64,000 nt of DNA, taken from contig NZ_CP021744.1 of the NCBI RefSeq assembly GCF_002192455.1, positions 6,534,501 to 6,598,500 on the forward strand, read 5' to 3'. Every line of letters begins with the position of its first letter. Position 1 is the first letter of the stretch. Below are positions 45,845 to 53,492 of the stretch, one piece after another. The notes beneath the pieces are model-generated. The model had not been told where the DNA came from, did no database searches, and was given only the letters and a program-made list of their open reading frames with translations. The DNA is from Streptomyces albireticuli. GTDB taxonomy: Bacteria; Actinomycetota; Actinomycetes; Streptomycetales; Streptomycetaceae. The position numbers were made by a program, and so were the translations under genes.

Positions 45845-45873
45845 TTTCCGGGACGGCGCGGTGAACTGGGCGC

Positions 45874-46500
45874 ATGGCACACCCACCCGAGATCGCCGAG
45901 ACCCTGTCCGAGGTCGGCCCCCGGCTCCGCCGCCTCCGTACCCGGCGGGGCGTCACCCTGGCCGCGCTGGCCGAGACCACCGGCATCTCCAAGAGCACCC
46001 TGTCCCGCCTGGAGTCCGGGCAGCGCAGGCCGAGCCTCGAACTCCTGCTGCCCCTCGCCCGGGCGCACCAGGTGCCGCTCGACGAGCTGGTGGGTGCGCC
46101 GGAGTCCGGTGATCCGCGGGTCCGCCTCACGCCCCGGGAGGTGAACGGCACGACCGTGGTGCCGCTGAGCAGCCGGCCCGGCCCGCTCCAGGCCCTCAAG
46201 ATCGTCATCCCGGGGGACCGGTGCCGGCCGGACCCGCGGGTCCACGAGGGCTACGAGTGGCTGTACGTCCTCTCCGGCCGGCTGCGTCTGGTGCTCGGCG
46301 ACCACGACGTGACCCTGGGGCCGGGCGAGGCCGCCGAGTTCGACACCCGGCTGCCGCACTGGTTCGGCAGCGCGGGCGGGGAGCCCGTGGAGATCCTCAG
46401 TCTGCTGGGCCGCCAGGGCGAGCGGATGCACGTACGGGCCAGGCCCCGTCCTGGCGGGGATCCGGGCCGGGAGCCTGGCCGGGGAGGCTCCCGGGGCTGA
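45874..46500 (+). CDS. XRE-family regulator with C-terminal cupin domain
   Basis: A 208-aa transcription factor. Residues about 14-68 form the helix-turn-helix (LRRLRTRRGVTLAALAETTG, then SKSTLSRLESGQRRPSLELL). Residues about 105-190 form a small cupin barrel (HEGYEWLYVLSGRLRLVLG, LGPGEAAEFDTRLPHWFG) that usually senses a small molecule. It probably controls the divergent methyltransferase through the inverted repeat at 45827-45844. The last 25 residues are Gly/Arg/Pro-rich. The 3' end overlaps the convergent acetyltransferase gene by 104 bases, so the true C-terminal end of one of the two may be functionally dispensable. Confidence 0.9.
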   Translation: MAHPPEIAETLSEVGPRLRRLRTRRGVTLAALAETTGISKSTLSRLESGQRRPSLELLLPLARAHQVPLDELVGAPESGDPRVRLTPREVNGTTVVPLSSRPGPLQALKIVIPGDRCRPDPRVHEGYEWLYVLSGRLRLVLGDHDVTLGPGEAAEFDTRLPHWFGSAGGEPVEILSLLGRQGERMHVRARPRPGGDPGREPGRGGSRG

Positions 46501-46984
46501 GCGCCGCCCGGCGGGAGACGTCGAGGGACAGGGCGAGGGAGTGCTCGGCGAACCCGAGGCCGCGGTAGAGGGGCTCGGCGTCCTCGGTCGCGTGCAGGTC
46601 CACGCGGGTCACGCCCCGCGCGGCGAACCAGTCGAGCAGCGCCTCCGTCGTCGCCCGCGCCATGCCGCGGCCCCGGTAGCGGGGGTCGGTGCACACGGTG
46701 AAGACGAATCCGAACAGGCCGGCCGGGTGCCCGGGCGCGGGCAGCCGCTCCTCGACGCACCCCACGGCGCACGCCGCGAGGTGGGCCGGCCCGGCCGCGT
46801 CCCCGTCGACGACGAACGCCCCCAGCCGGGGCACCGCCTCCGACAACTGCCGGCGGGCGGTCTCCCGCGCCGCGTCCTCCCAGTCGCCGGGGGAGTCCGC
46901 GCCGCTCATGGCGGCGAACATCAGGCGGCGCAGCCGGACGATCTCGGCGGCGTCCTCGGGCCGGGCGAATCGAGTCGTGATCAT
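46397..46984 (-). CDS. GNAT family N-acetyltransferase
   Basis: A 195-aa GNAT protein. Residues about 1-50 are the first strand-helix unit. The acetyl-CoA loop is CTDPRYRGRGMARATTEALL (around 97-116; R/Q-x-x-G-x-G/A form). The final fold element is DAEPLYRGLGFAEHSL. The last 40 residues are Pro/Gly-rich and overlap the XRE-cupin gene on the other strand. Such acetyltransferases act on antibiotics, amino acids or proteins; no target can be assigned. Confidence 0.85.
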   Translation of the reverse strand: MITTRFARPEDAAEIVRLRRLMFAAMSGADSPGDWEDAARETARRQLSEAVPRLGAFVVDGDAAGPAHLAACAVGCVEERLPAPGHPAGLFGFVFTVCTDPRYRGRGMARATTEALLDWFAARGVTRVDLHATEDAEPLYRGLGFAEHSLALSLDVSRRAALSPGSLPGQAPGPDPRQDGAWPVRASARPGGPAD

Positions 46985-47096
46985 GGCCTGATGCTAGGAG
47001 GAACCGGCCCGCCCGGCGGCCCGGGGGCGGGCCCCCGGGAACGGGAGAGGGGCGGGCGGCGGAGAGCCCCCGCCGCACGCGAACTACGCTGGGCGG

Positions 47097-47723
47097 ATGC
47101 AGGAGCAGTACCGCACGGTCACACGCGAAGGCGTGCACGAGATCGAGATCAACAAATCGCGCTTCCTCTGCGCCCTCGCCCCCGCCGCGACCGAGGAGGA
47201 GGCCCAGGCCTTCATCGCCCGGGTCCGGAAGGAGCACCCCACCGCCCGCCACCACTGCTTCGCCTACGTCCTCGGCGCCGACGGCTCCGTACAGAAGGCG
47301 AGCGACGACGGCGAGCCCGGCGGCACCGCCGGCGTGCCCATGCTCCAGATGCTGCTGCGCCGCGAGGTCCGGTACGTCGTCGCCGTCGTGACCCGCTACT
47401 TCGGCGGGGTCAAGCTCGGCGCGGGCGGCCTCATCCGGGCGTACGGAGGGGCCGTCGGCGAGGCGCTCGACGTGCTCGGCACGGTCACCCGGCAGCGGTT
47501 CCGGCTGGCCACGGTTACCGTCGACCACCAGCGCGCCGGCAAGCTGGAGAACGACCTGCGGGCGACCGGGCGGGCCGTGCGCGAGGTGGCCTACGGGGCG
47601 GAGGTGCGCATCGAGATCGGCCTGCCGGAGGCGGACGTCGAGGGCTTCCGGGCCTGGCTCGCGGACACCACCGCCGGTACGGCCGCCCTCACGCTCGGCG
47701 GCGAGGCGTACGGCGACGCCTGA
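47097..47723 (+). CDS. YigZ / IMPACT family protein
   Basis: A 208-aa protein with the N-terminal UPF0029 (IMPACT) domain: 'INKSRFLCALAPA', 'ARHHCFAYVLGADG', SDDGEPGGTAG and the family signature VVTRYFGGVKLGAGGLIRAY (about 100-119). A C-terminal DUF1949 ferredoxin-like domain follows. Bacterial members are conserved single-copy proteins, suggested to interact with translation or nucleic acids; the eukaryotic homologue inhibits GCN2 activation. Its stop is 22 bases from that of the convergent deacetylase gene. Confidence 0.93.
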   Translation: MQEQYRTVTREGVHEIEINKSRFLCALAPAATEEEAQAFIARVRKEHPTARHHCFAYVLGADGSVQKASDDGEPGGTAGVPMLQMLLRREVRYVVAVVTRYFGGVKLGAGGLIRAYGGAVGEALDVLGTVTRQRFRLATVTVDHQRAGKLENDLRATGRAVREVAYGAEVRIEIGLPEADVEGFRAWLADTTAGTAALTLGGEAYGDA

Positions 47724-47745
47724 CGTGGTCGTCCGACGGACGCGG

Positions 47746-48633
47746 TCAGATGTAGTCCTCCAGCCGGGCCAGGGCGAAGCCCTGCTCCGTGACCTCGCGC
47801 AGCACCAGGCGCAGCATGTCCGTGATGGGCGCCCCCCAGGTGTGGGGGCCGTTGAAGTGGCTGAGGATGATGTCGCCGGGCTGGAACTTCGCCTCGGCGT
47901 CCCGGTACTCCATCCGGTCCGGGAAGGCCTCCTCGGTCCACAGCGGCGCGGCGCGGGCGCCGCACTCCTCGGCGACGAGCAGGGTGTCCTCGTCGTAGTC
48001 GCCGAAGGGCGGCCGGAAGAGCCAGGGGCGGACGCCGATCTCCTCTTCGAGGACGTCCTGCTGGCCGCATATCTCGTCGTACTGCTCGTCGGCCGTCAGC
48101 GTGGTCATCTGCGGGTGGGTGAGGGTGTGGTTCTGCACCGGGACGCCCAGCGCGTGCAGATCGCGGAAGTAGCCGTAGTCGCTCGCCGCGGACTCGTCCG
48201 TGAGGAAGGCGCTGAGCGGCACCTTCAGCTCCCGCACCATGTCCAGGAAGCTGTGGTCCTTCGCGGCCCCGTCGTCCACGGTCAGGAAGACGACCTTGTC
48301 CGTGGTGGGTACGCGCGCGAAGACGGGTATCAGGTCCGGCCCTCGGTCGGCCCACTCCGGGGTCTCCGGCCGCAGCTTCTCCTTGGGCGGCGGCGGGGCC
48401 ATGAGCGGCGGCCGCTCCAGGCCCCACTTCTTCGCGGCGGCCGTCCGCTGCTGGAGCGCGGGGCCCATGCCGGCGAGGGCCCGCCCGTCCTCGGAGTCCC
48501 GCGGGACCCAGTGGGTACAGGCGCCGCCGGTGAGGACGAGGAGCAGGGGAAGCAGCCGGGCGAGGTGCCGGCGCCGGCGGCCGCGCGGACGGGGCGCACG
48601 GGACCCACGGCAAGGACGACGTATGAGGCGCAT
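47746..48633 (-). CDS. Secreted polysaccharide deacetylase (NodB homology)
   Basis: A 295-aa exported protein: an Arg-rich N-terminus, a hydrophobic segment (28-37) and Cys39, which could be a lipidated residue although the preceding GGA is a poor lipobox. The NodB domain has Asp120-Asp121 (TVDDG), the metal-binding His169 and His173 (HTLTH) and RPPFG (207-211), all needed for zinc-dependent de-N-acetylation of chitin-, peptidoglycan- or exopolysaccharide-type substrates. The start at 48633 follows AGGATCCGG; the longer frame to 48684 is unlikely. Not an obvious member of either biosynthetic cluster. Confidence 0.88.
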   Translation of the reverse strand: MRLIRRPCRGSRAPRPRGRRRRHLARLLPLLLVLTGGACTHWVPRDSEDGRALAGMGPALQQRTAAAKKWGLERPPLMAPPPPKEKLRPETPEWADRGPDLIPVFARVPTTDKVVFLTVDDGAAKDHSFLDMVRELKVPLSAFLTDESAASDYGYFRDLHALGVPVQNHTLTHPQMTTLTADEQYDEICGQQDVLEEEIGVRPWLFRPPFGDYDEDTLLVAEECGARAAPLWTEEAFPDRMEYRDAEAKFQPGDIILSHFNGPHTWGAPITDMLRLVLREVTEQGFALARLEDYI

Positions 48634-48686
48634 ATTCCGGATCCTGGCAGCGGACCACGGCCCCCGCGCGCCCGGTTCACCCATCG

Positions 48687-48718
48687 GGGGCGGCGGCCCC
48701 GGCCGGGGCCGCCGCCCC
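48687..48718. terminator. GC palindrome ending the first ATP-grasp gene
   Basis: A perfect 32-base palindrome (16-base arms, 48687-48702 / 48703-48718) lies seven bases beyond the stop codon of the minus-strand ATP-grasp gene and upstream of the deacetylase start. It probably terminates the ATP-grasp transcript. Confidence 0.65.
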
Positions 48719-48724
48719 GTCGTG

Positions 48725-49972
48725 TCACCCGGTCTCGAACGTCACCCCGGCGGCGAGCCCGGCGGTGATGTCGTCGATGTCGTCGGGGGATTCGCTGCCC
48801 GCGACGAAGACGGCCGAGCGGTTGAAGGAGTCCTTCACCTCGCCGATCACGTCGCCCGGCGCCACATGGAGGTGGGCGGCGATGACGGCCGGATGGCGGG
48901 TCAGCTCCTCCCAGCCGCGCACGGCGCGCAGCCGCCCGGCGGGCGCGAAGAGGAACTCGACGCGCGCGGCGCCCGAGGGCGCGGGCACCGGCCGCGGGGT
49001 GCGGCCGAGGAGGTCGTCGACGAGGGTGCCGTAGAGCTCCAGACCCGGCCGGGTGTGCTCGACGAGGGCGTGGATGTAGTCACCGGCGCCCCGGCAGTGG
49101 AACTCGCCGAGGACGACCCCGGAGGCGGTCACCCAGAGCTCGATGTGGAAGATGCCGTGCGTGACGCCGATCGCGGTCAGCGCCCGCTCCACCGTGTCCC
49201 GGGCCTCGTCGGCCGTCGTCTTGTCCAGTCCGGACGGCACCTGCTGGCTGGTGGAGATGAACCCGTCGGTGACGCGCTTACGGGTCAGGGCGAGGACCTG
49301 CGGCACCCCGCCCAGCACGATCCCCTCCGCCGAGTACTCGTCGCCCTCCACGAAGGTCTCGACCAGGAAGCACGAGGAGGGCGGCTCCAGCGGGCTCATC
49401 GCCGGAGCGGGTTCGGCCAGCTTCCGCAGCGCCGCGTCCAGTTCGCGGGGGCGCTCGATCCGGGTCACGCCGATGCTGGCGAGGCCGTCCCGGGGCTTGA
49501 CGATCCAGGGGCCGGGACCGGTCTCGCGCAGGAAGCGCTCGGCCTCCTCCGCGCTCCGGCACACCGCGGACTCCGGCTGCGGGAAACCTGCCTCGCGCAG
49601 CCGCCGGCGGCACAGGTCCTTGCGGCGCACGCGCAGGACCGCCTCCGGGTCGTTGCCCGCCAGCCCCAGCTCCCGGGCCACCACCGCCGTCGGGAGCACC
49701 GACAGCTCCCGTACGGTGAGCACCGCGTCGACCGGCGGCCGGGTGGCGGCGGCCCAGGCCCGGCAGGCCTCGGCGTCGTGCACGTCCAGCGCCACCACGT
49801 CGTCGACGAGCGCCAGTTCCTCCGCGGGTGCCGCGCGCAGCGCCTCGGGGGTGTCGGCGCCCAGCACGCGCACCCCCCGCCGCCGCGCCTGTGTGCTCAG
49901 CCGCCGGATCTGGTCCCGGCCCCAGGCCGGCATCCCGGCGTTGCCCAGAACGAGGAGCGTCGCATCTGCCAT
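48725..49972 (-). CDS. ATP-grasp ligase, paralogue 1
   Basis: A 415-aa ATP-grasp enzyme, a family that activates a carboxylate as acyl phosphate and joins it to an amine, thiol or hydroxyl. Residues 1-110 form the pre-ATP-grasp domain. ATP-binding strands include WIVKPRDGLASIGV. The catalytic end reads VLGEFHCRGAGDYIHAL, where the usual E-x-N-x-R metal ligand motif appears as E-x-H-x-R. The C-terminal domain (about 300-415) is shared only with the paralogue at 56601-57842. ATG at 49972 and TTG at 49981 are both possible starts (GGAGGAAGAGGG upstream). It is divergent from the 635-aa unknown gene across a probable regulatory region. Likely role: amide-bond formation in a small-molecule pathway. 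Confidence 0.86.
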   Translation of the reverse strand: MADATLLVLGNAGMPAWGRDQIRRLSTQARRRGVRVLGADTPEALRAAPAEELALVDDVVALDVHDAEACRAWAAATRPPVDAVLTVRELSVLPTAVVARELGLAGNDPEAVLRVRRKDLCRRRLREAGFPQPESAVCRSAEEAERFLRETGPGPWIVKPRDGLASIGVTRIERPRELDAALRKLAEPAPAMSPLEPPSSCFLVETFVEGDEYSAEGIVLGGVPQVLALTRKRVTDGFISTSQQVPSGLDKTTADEARDTVERALTAIGVTHGIFHIELWVTASGVVLGEFHCRGAGDYIHALVEHTRPGLELYGTLVDDLLGRTPRPVPAPSGAARVEFLFAPAGRLRAVRGWEELTRHPAVIAAHLHVAPGDVIGEVKDSFNRSAVFVAGSESPDDIDDITAGLAAGVTFETG

Positions 49973-50283
49973 ATCGGCCAACCCTCTTCCTCCAGCTGTC
50001 CAGGTGACGAAGAGTAGCGGCTCGTGCGCACGGTGGAGGGGAGCCGGCCCCCGGGCGTCCGGGTGACGGGGCCCGGCCTGTTCCTGACGGCCCCTTGACG
50101 GTCAATCGGCCAGGGGCCGGACTACGCCCATTGACAACTACAACGAATGCTCTGACCCTTGGCGTGGGCCGTCCTGTGCCGACGCCCTTGGTCATTCATG
50201 ACCTGTCATTCAGCGATTCATTCAACGATGGAATTCCCACCCATGAAGCTCGCCGCTCCATTGAGTCATGCTCTGGAGGCGCC
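49973..50283. promoter_or_regulatory. Divergent control region of the ATP-grasp / 635-aa cluster
   Basis: This non-coding stretch separates two divergent operons and drops sharply in GC after about 50130. It contains a palindrome TTGAC-G-GTCAA (50095-50105), a TTGACA at 50131-50136 without a good -10 partner, and three direct repeats of TCATTCA at 50192, 50206 and 50218. Repeated heptamers are the kind of site used by SARP activators, but the spacing (14 and 12 bases) is not the classical one. The assignment is tentative. Confidence 0.45.
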
Positions 50284-52191
50284 ATGGCACTGTCGATCTC
50301 GCCGCGATCCCCCTCAGATTTCCTAGGCGCAGCCGAGACCGAGATAGCCGGGGTGGAGAGAGATCTCTTCCGCAGACTCGAAATGCTGACCGACGACGGA
50401 GATCTCGTCGTGGTGGCGGGCATGGTCGCGGCGGGCAAGGCCGGCCCCGCCGTCCTCGACGCGCTGACCGCGGACACCTCCGGCGGCCCGCGCCCCTTCG
50501 ATCCGGGCCGGTACGGCATTCCGCCCGGGGAGTTCTCCCGCTTCCAGCGGCTCTGGTACCACTTCAAGGTCCCCTACGCGCGGGCCTCGCTGGTCTGGTG
50601 GTACGTCTTCTGCCTGGCGCTCCGGCGCGACGACCGGGTGGACCGCGCCCTGCTCCGGATGACGGAGCGGCTCGGCCTCCTGGCCGGTGACACCGCGGCC
50701 GCCCTGCCGCGCGCCGCGGGGGTGCTCGGGCTCGCCCCCGGCACCGTGGTCGTCACGGACGGGGAGAGCGCGGACACCGGAGCCCTGACCGCCGCCGTCC
50801 GGCTGCGGGCCCCGCTCCTCGCCGTCGCCGACGTCACGGCCGCCCGTGAGGCGGGCCGCGCGCGCGGCGTCGACGTCAGGACCGCCGCCGCGCCCCGGCC
50901 CGAGGGCCCCGGGCTGTGGCTCGGCCCGCCGCCCGCCCTGGGCCACCTGCCGCGGACCGCGGCGCTGGCCTGGGCGGCGCTGGCCGCCCAGGAGCGGGAC
51001 GAGCTGCTCGCCACCTTCGAACGGCGGGTCTCCTCCATCGAGCGGGTCAGGTTCCTGGCCGACGAGACGCCCGTCGACAACCGCGGCGTCGTCGCCCTGG
51101 TCGCCGAGTGCCGGAAGGTGCCGGTCGAGGACTGGCCAGACACCTCCCTCGTGCTGATGACCGTGCTGTGGTGCTGGCAGGAGGCCGGCTTCGTCCTCCA
51201 GGAGCTGAACCAGTCCTTCCTCTCCTTCCCCGCGCTCGCCCTGTTCCTGGTGCGCAAGTCCCGGGAGTACGCCGCCCGGCTGCCGGACGGCGCGCCCGGC
51301 GACCCGGCCGCCGGCGCCGGCCGGGACCCCGAGGGGGTCGTCGGCCTGGCCCGCGGGCTCGGCCGGCTGCGCGCCGCGGTCGAGCGGCGGTACGAACGCT
51401 GCCTGCATTTCGACGGCAGCAACTGGGAACGCCGCGAGTTCCTGCTGCCGCTCTCCGAATACCGGCGCGTCCGGCCCGTACCGGAGGAATTATGCGCCCA
51501 TCTGCATGACCGGATCGGCGTCGAACTCCCCGGCCGCAGTGGTATTCCGGCCGAATGGGACCGCTTCCTGGAACTGGCTCTGGAGGCGGGCAGCAGCCCC
51601 ACCCGGGTCATCCAGGAAATAGCCCACTGGGCGGCCGACGCCCCGGACCTTCCGGTGGATCTCGCCATCTTCACCGTGCCGCACGGCCGGAAACTCGATC
51701 AGCCGTGGACCATGGAGTTCACCGACCTGTTCTGCTATACGGGCTTCCGCACCGGATTCCGCCCCGAGGACTTCGGGATAGCGGCGAACCGGGTGCTGAT
51801 GTACAACGTCATCGCCCAGCGCATGCGCTACAACGCGGTGAAGAAGGCCCAGAACTACGCGCCCGTCATGCGGTTCCCGCCCCAGGGGTTCAACCTCCCC
51901 GACATCGCCGTCGCGGAGGACGCCAACCACGGCGGCCACACCGCCGCCGGCATCCGGCTCGCCTGCCGGCTCCCGATCACCGTCACGCGCGGTGGCACCG
52001 ACTGGAACGGCCTGGCGGACGTCCGCCTGAACCGCTCCGCGTACCACCGGGACAACCGCTTCCTGCCCCGCGACATGATCCTCGGCCACCGCTACACCCA
52101 GTGGGCCAAGGGCGTCGCCGACGCGACGTACCGCAGGGGCCTGCACTTCGAGGAGAAGTGGACCGACAAGGTCAAGGATCTCGACATCTGA
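50284..52191 (+). CDS. Unrecognised 635-aa protein, first gene of the ATP-grasp cluster operon
   Basis: A soluble 635-aa protein with no domain I can name. The N-terminal half is helical (FSRFQRLWYHFKVPYARASL, WWYVFCLALRRDD). The C-terminal 170 residues look the most enzyme-like: 'DLFCYTGFRTGFRPEDFGIA', 'QNYAPVMRFPPQGFNLPD', HGGHTAAGIRLACR and GGTDWNGLADVRLNRSAYHR, with many conserved-looking His, Arg and Asp residues. Codon 403 (51490-51492) is TTA, so translation should depend on the bldA tRNA. GGAGG lies four bases before the ATG; the longer frame from 50095 runs through the regulatory region and is rejected. Followed in the same direction by two ferredoxins. Confidence 0.8.
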   Translation: MALSISPRSPSDFLGAAETEIAGVERDLFRRLEMLTDDGDLVVVAGMVAAGKAGPAVLDALTADTSGGPRPFDPGRYGIPPGEFSRFQRLWYHFKVPYARASLVWWYVFCLALRRDDRVDRALLRMTERLGLLAGDTAAALPRAAGVLGLAPGTVVVTDGESADTGALTAAVRLRAPLLAVADVTAAREAGRARGVDVRTAAAPRPEGPGLWLGPPPALGHLPRTAALAWAALAAQERDELLATFERRVSSIERVRFLADETPVDNRGVVALVAECRKVPVEDWPDTSLVLMTVLWCWQEAGFVLQELNQSFLSFPALALFLVRKSREYAARLPDGAPGDPAAGAGRDPEGVVGLARGLGRLRAAVERRYERCLHFDGSNWERREFLLPLSEYRRVRPVPEELCAHLHDRIGVELPGRSGIPAEWDRFLELALEAGSSPTRVIQEIAHWAADAPDLPVDLAIFTVPHGRKLDQPWTMEFTDLFCYTGFRTGFRPEDFGIAANRVLMYNVIAQRMRYNAVKKAQNYAPVMRFPPQGFNLPDIAVAEDANHGGHTAAGIRLACRLPITVTRGGTDWNGLADVRLNRSAYHRDNRFLPRDMILGHRYTQWAKGVADATYRRGLHFEEKWTDKVKDLDI

Positions 52192-52264
52192 CCACCGGCC
52201 GGCCGGATCCGGCCGGACCCGACCGCCGCCGGCCGTGACCGGCCCGGGGACGCACGAGGGACGC

Positions 52265-52540
52265 ATGAGCGACAGGACCCACGGCTCCATCGAGGAACTG
52301 CCGGGCGGGGCCACCCTGGCGGTGCGGGTGGGCGACCGCACCGTCACGGTGCCCGCCCGCTGCCCGCACCGCGGCGCCCCCCTGGTGAAGGGCGTCGTCA
52401 CCGGCACCTTCCTGGAATGCCCCTGGCACGGCGCCACCTTCGACCTGCGCACCGGGTGCAGGGTGCGCGGGCCCCAGTGCGCCGACCTGGCGATCGCCGG
52501 GGACGGACCGGACGGGGCCGGGCGACCAGGGACCGGGTGA
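52265..52540 (+). CDS. Small Rieske [2Fe-2S] ferredoxin
   Basis: A 91-aa protein with the complete Rieske ligand set: Cys33-x-His35 (CPHRG) and Cys52-x2-His55 (CPWHG), spaced as in soluble Rieske ferredoxins and biphenyl-dioxygenase-type electron carriers. It would shuttle single electrons to an oxygenase. The last 15 residues are a Gly/Pro-rich tail. The ATG at 52265 has GAGGGA just upstream. Operon position suggests that it serves one of the neighbouring oxidative enzymes. Confidence 0.92.
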   Translation: MSDRTHGSIEELPGGATLAVRVGDRTVTVPARCPHRGAPLVKGVVTGTFLECPWHGATFDLRTGCRVRGPQCADLAIAGDGPDGAGRPGTG

Positions 52541-52589
52541 CCGGCCGGCGGCCCGGGGCAAGGGCCGCTCACCGAGGAGAGGACCGCAC

Positions 52590-52853
52590 GTGACGTATGT
52601 GATCACCCAGCCCTGTATCGACGTCAAGGACGGCGCCTGCGTCGACGTCTGTCCCGTGGACTGCATCGGGGGTGAGAACGAGGACCGGCAGTTCTACATC
52701 GACCCCGAGCGGTGCGTGGACTGCGACCTCTGCGCCACCGTGTGCCCCGTCGACGCGATCTTCAGGGAGGAGGAACTGCCACCGGAGTGGGAGCACTTCA
52801 CGACGGTCAACGCCGAGTACTTCACGGAGAGCGGGAAGGACGGGGCGTCGTGA
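52590..52853 (+). CDS. 7Fe-type ferredoxin (3Fe-4S / 4Fe-4S)
   Basis: An 87-aa ferredoxin with Cys9, Cys17, Cys21 and Cys25 and a second set Cys42-x2-Cys45-x2-Cys48-x3-Cys52-Pro. This is the arrangement of actinobacterial FdxA-type ferredoxins carrying one [3Fe-4S] and one [4Fe-4S] cluster. They deliver electrons to P450s and other oxygenases. The GTG at 52590 follows GGAGAGGA. The stop overlaps the start of the cupin gene (GTGA). Confidence 0.94.
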   Translation: MTYVITQPCIDVKDGACVDVCPVDCIGGENEDRQFYIDPERCVDCDLCATVCPVDAIFREEELPPEWEHFTTVNAEYFTESGKDGAS

Positions 52854-53422
52854 GCGGGGGCCTGGAGCGTCCGGGGCAGGAAGAGCTGTCCATCGTCCGG
52901 TGGGCGGCCGCCACGATCGGCGACACCGCCACCTCGCTGCACATCCCGCACGACGAGCGCCCGGTGCCCATGCACGGCGCCGCCGCCAGCGGGCTGGGCC
53001 TGGTGAGCAACGGCACCATCGGGGCGGACATCATCCGCCTCCCCGCCGGCGCCGGGTTCCCCCCGCACACCCACCCCGGCCACCACGTGCTCGTGGTCCT
53101 CGGCGGGGAGGGCACGATCACCTACAACGGCCGGGTGCACCGCACCGCGGCCGGTGAGATCTACCTCGTGGAGGGCGCGGTCTCGCACGCGGTCGGCGCC
53201 CTGACGGACCATGTGATCCTCGCGATCGGCGCCCCGCACATGCCGGTCGACTCCGACCGCCGGATGGAGGTCGTGGCCTACGAGGAGGTGCTGAGCGAGA
53301 TCGGCGGCCTGCACTGCCTGATCTGCGACAGCAAGTCCCAGCCGCCCGACTACCTGCACGACGTCGGGTGCGCGCACTGCCCGTGCCAGTCGTGCGCGCG
53401 GGCGGACCACGCGCGGCACTGA
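52850..53422 (+). CDS. Cupin protein with C-terminal cysteine-rich tail
   Basis: A 190-aa protein. A cupin barrel spans about 45-135, with likely metal ligands His73, His75 and His79 (PPHTHPGHH) and a GEGTITYNG strand. The C-terminal 40 residues contain Cys156-x2-Cys159 and Cys174-x2-Cys177-x-Cys179-x2-Cys182, a ligand set able to hold zinc or an iron-sulfur cluster; I do not know this tail in cupins. Cupins of this size act as dioxygenases, isomerases or ligand sensors. The start overlaps the ferredoxin stop, so the two are coupled. Confidence 0.82.
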   Translation: MSGGLERPGQEELSIVRWAAATIGDTATSLHIPHDERPVPMHGAAASGLGLVSNGTIGADIIRLPAGAGFPPHTHPGHHVLVVLGGEGTITYNGRVHRTAAGEIYLVEGAVSHAVGALTDHVILAIGAPHMPVDSDRRMEVVAYEEVLSEIGGLHCLICDSKSQPPDYLHDVGCAHCPCQSCARADHARH

Positions 53423-53492
53423 ACCGCGGCCCCCCCGCCCGCCCCGAGCCGCGGCCCGACGCGGCCGCGCGCCGACACCGGGAGCACACACC

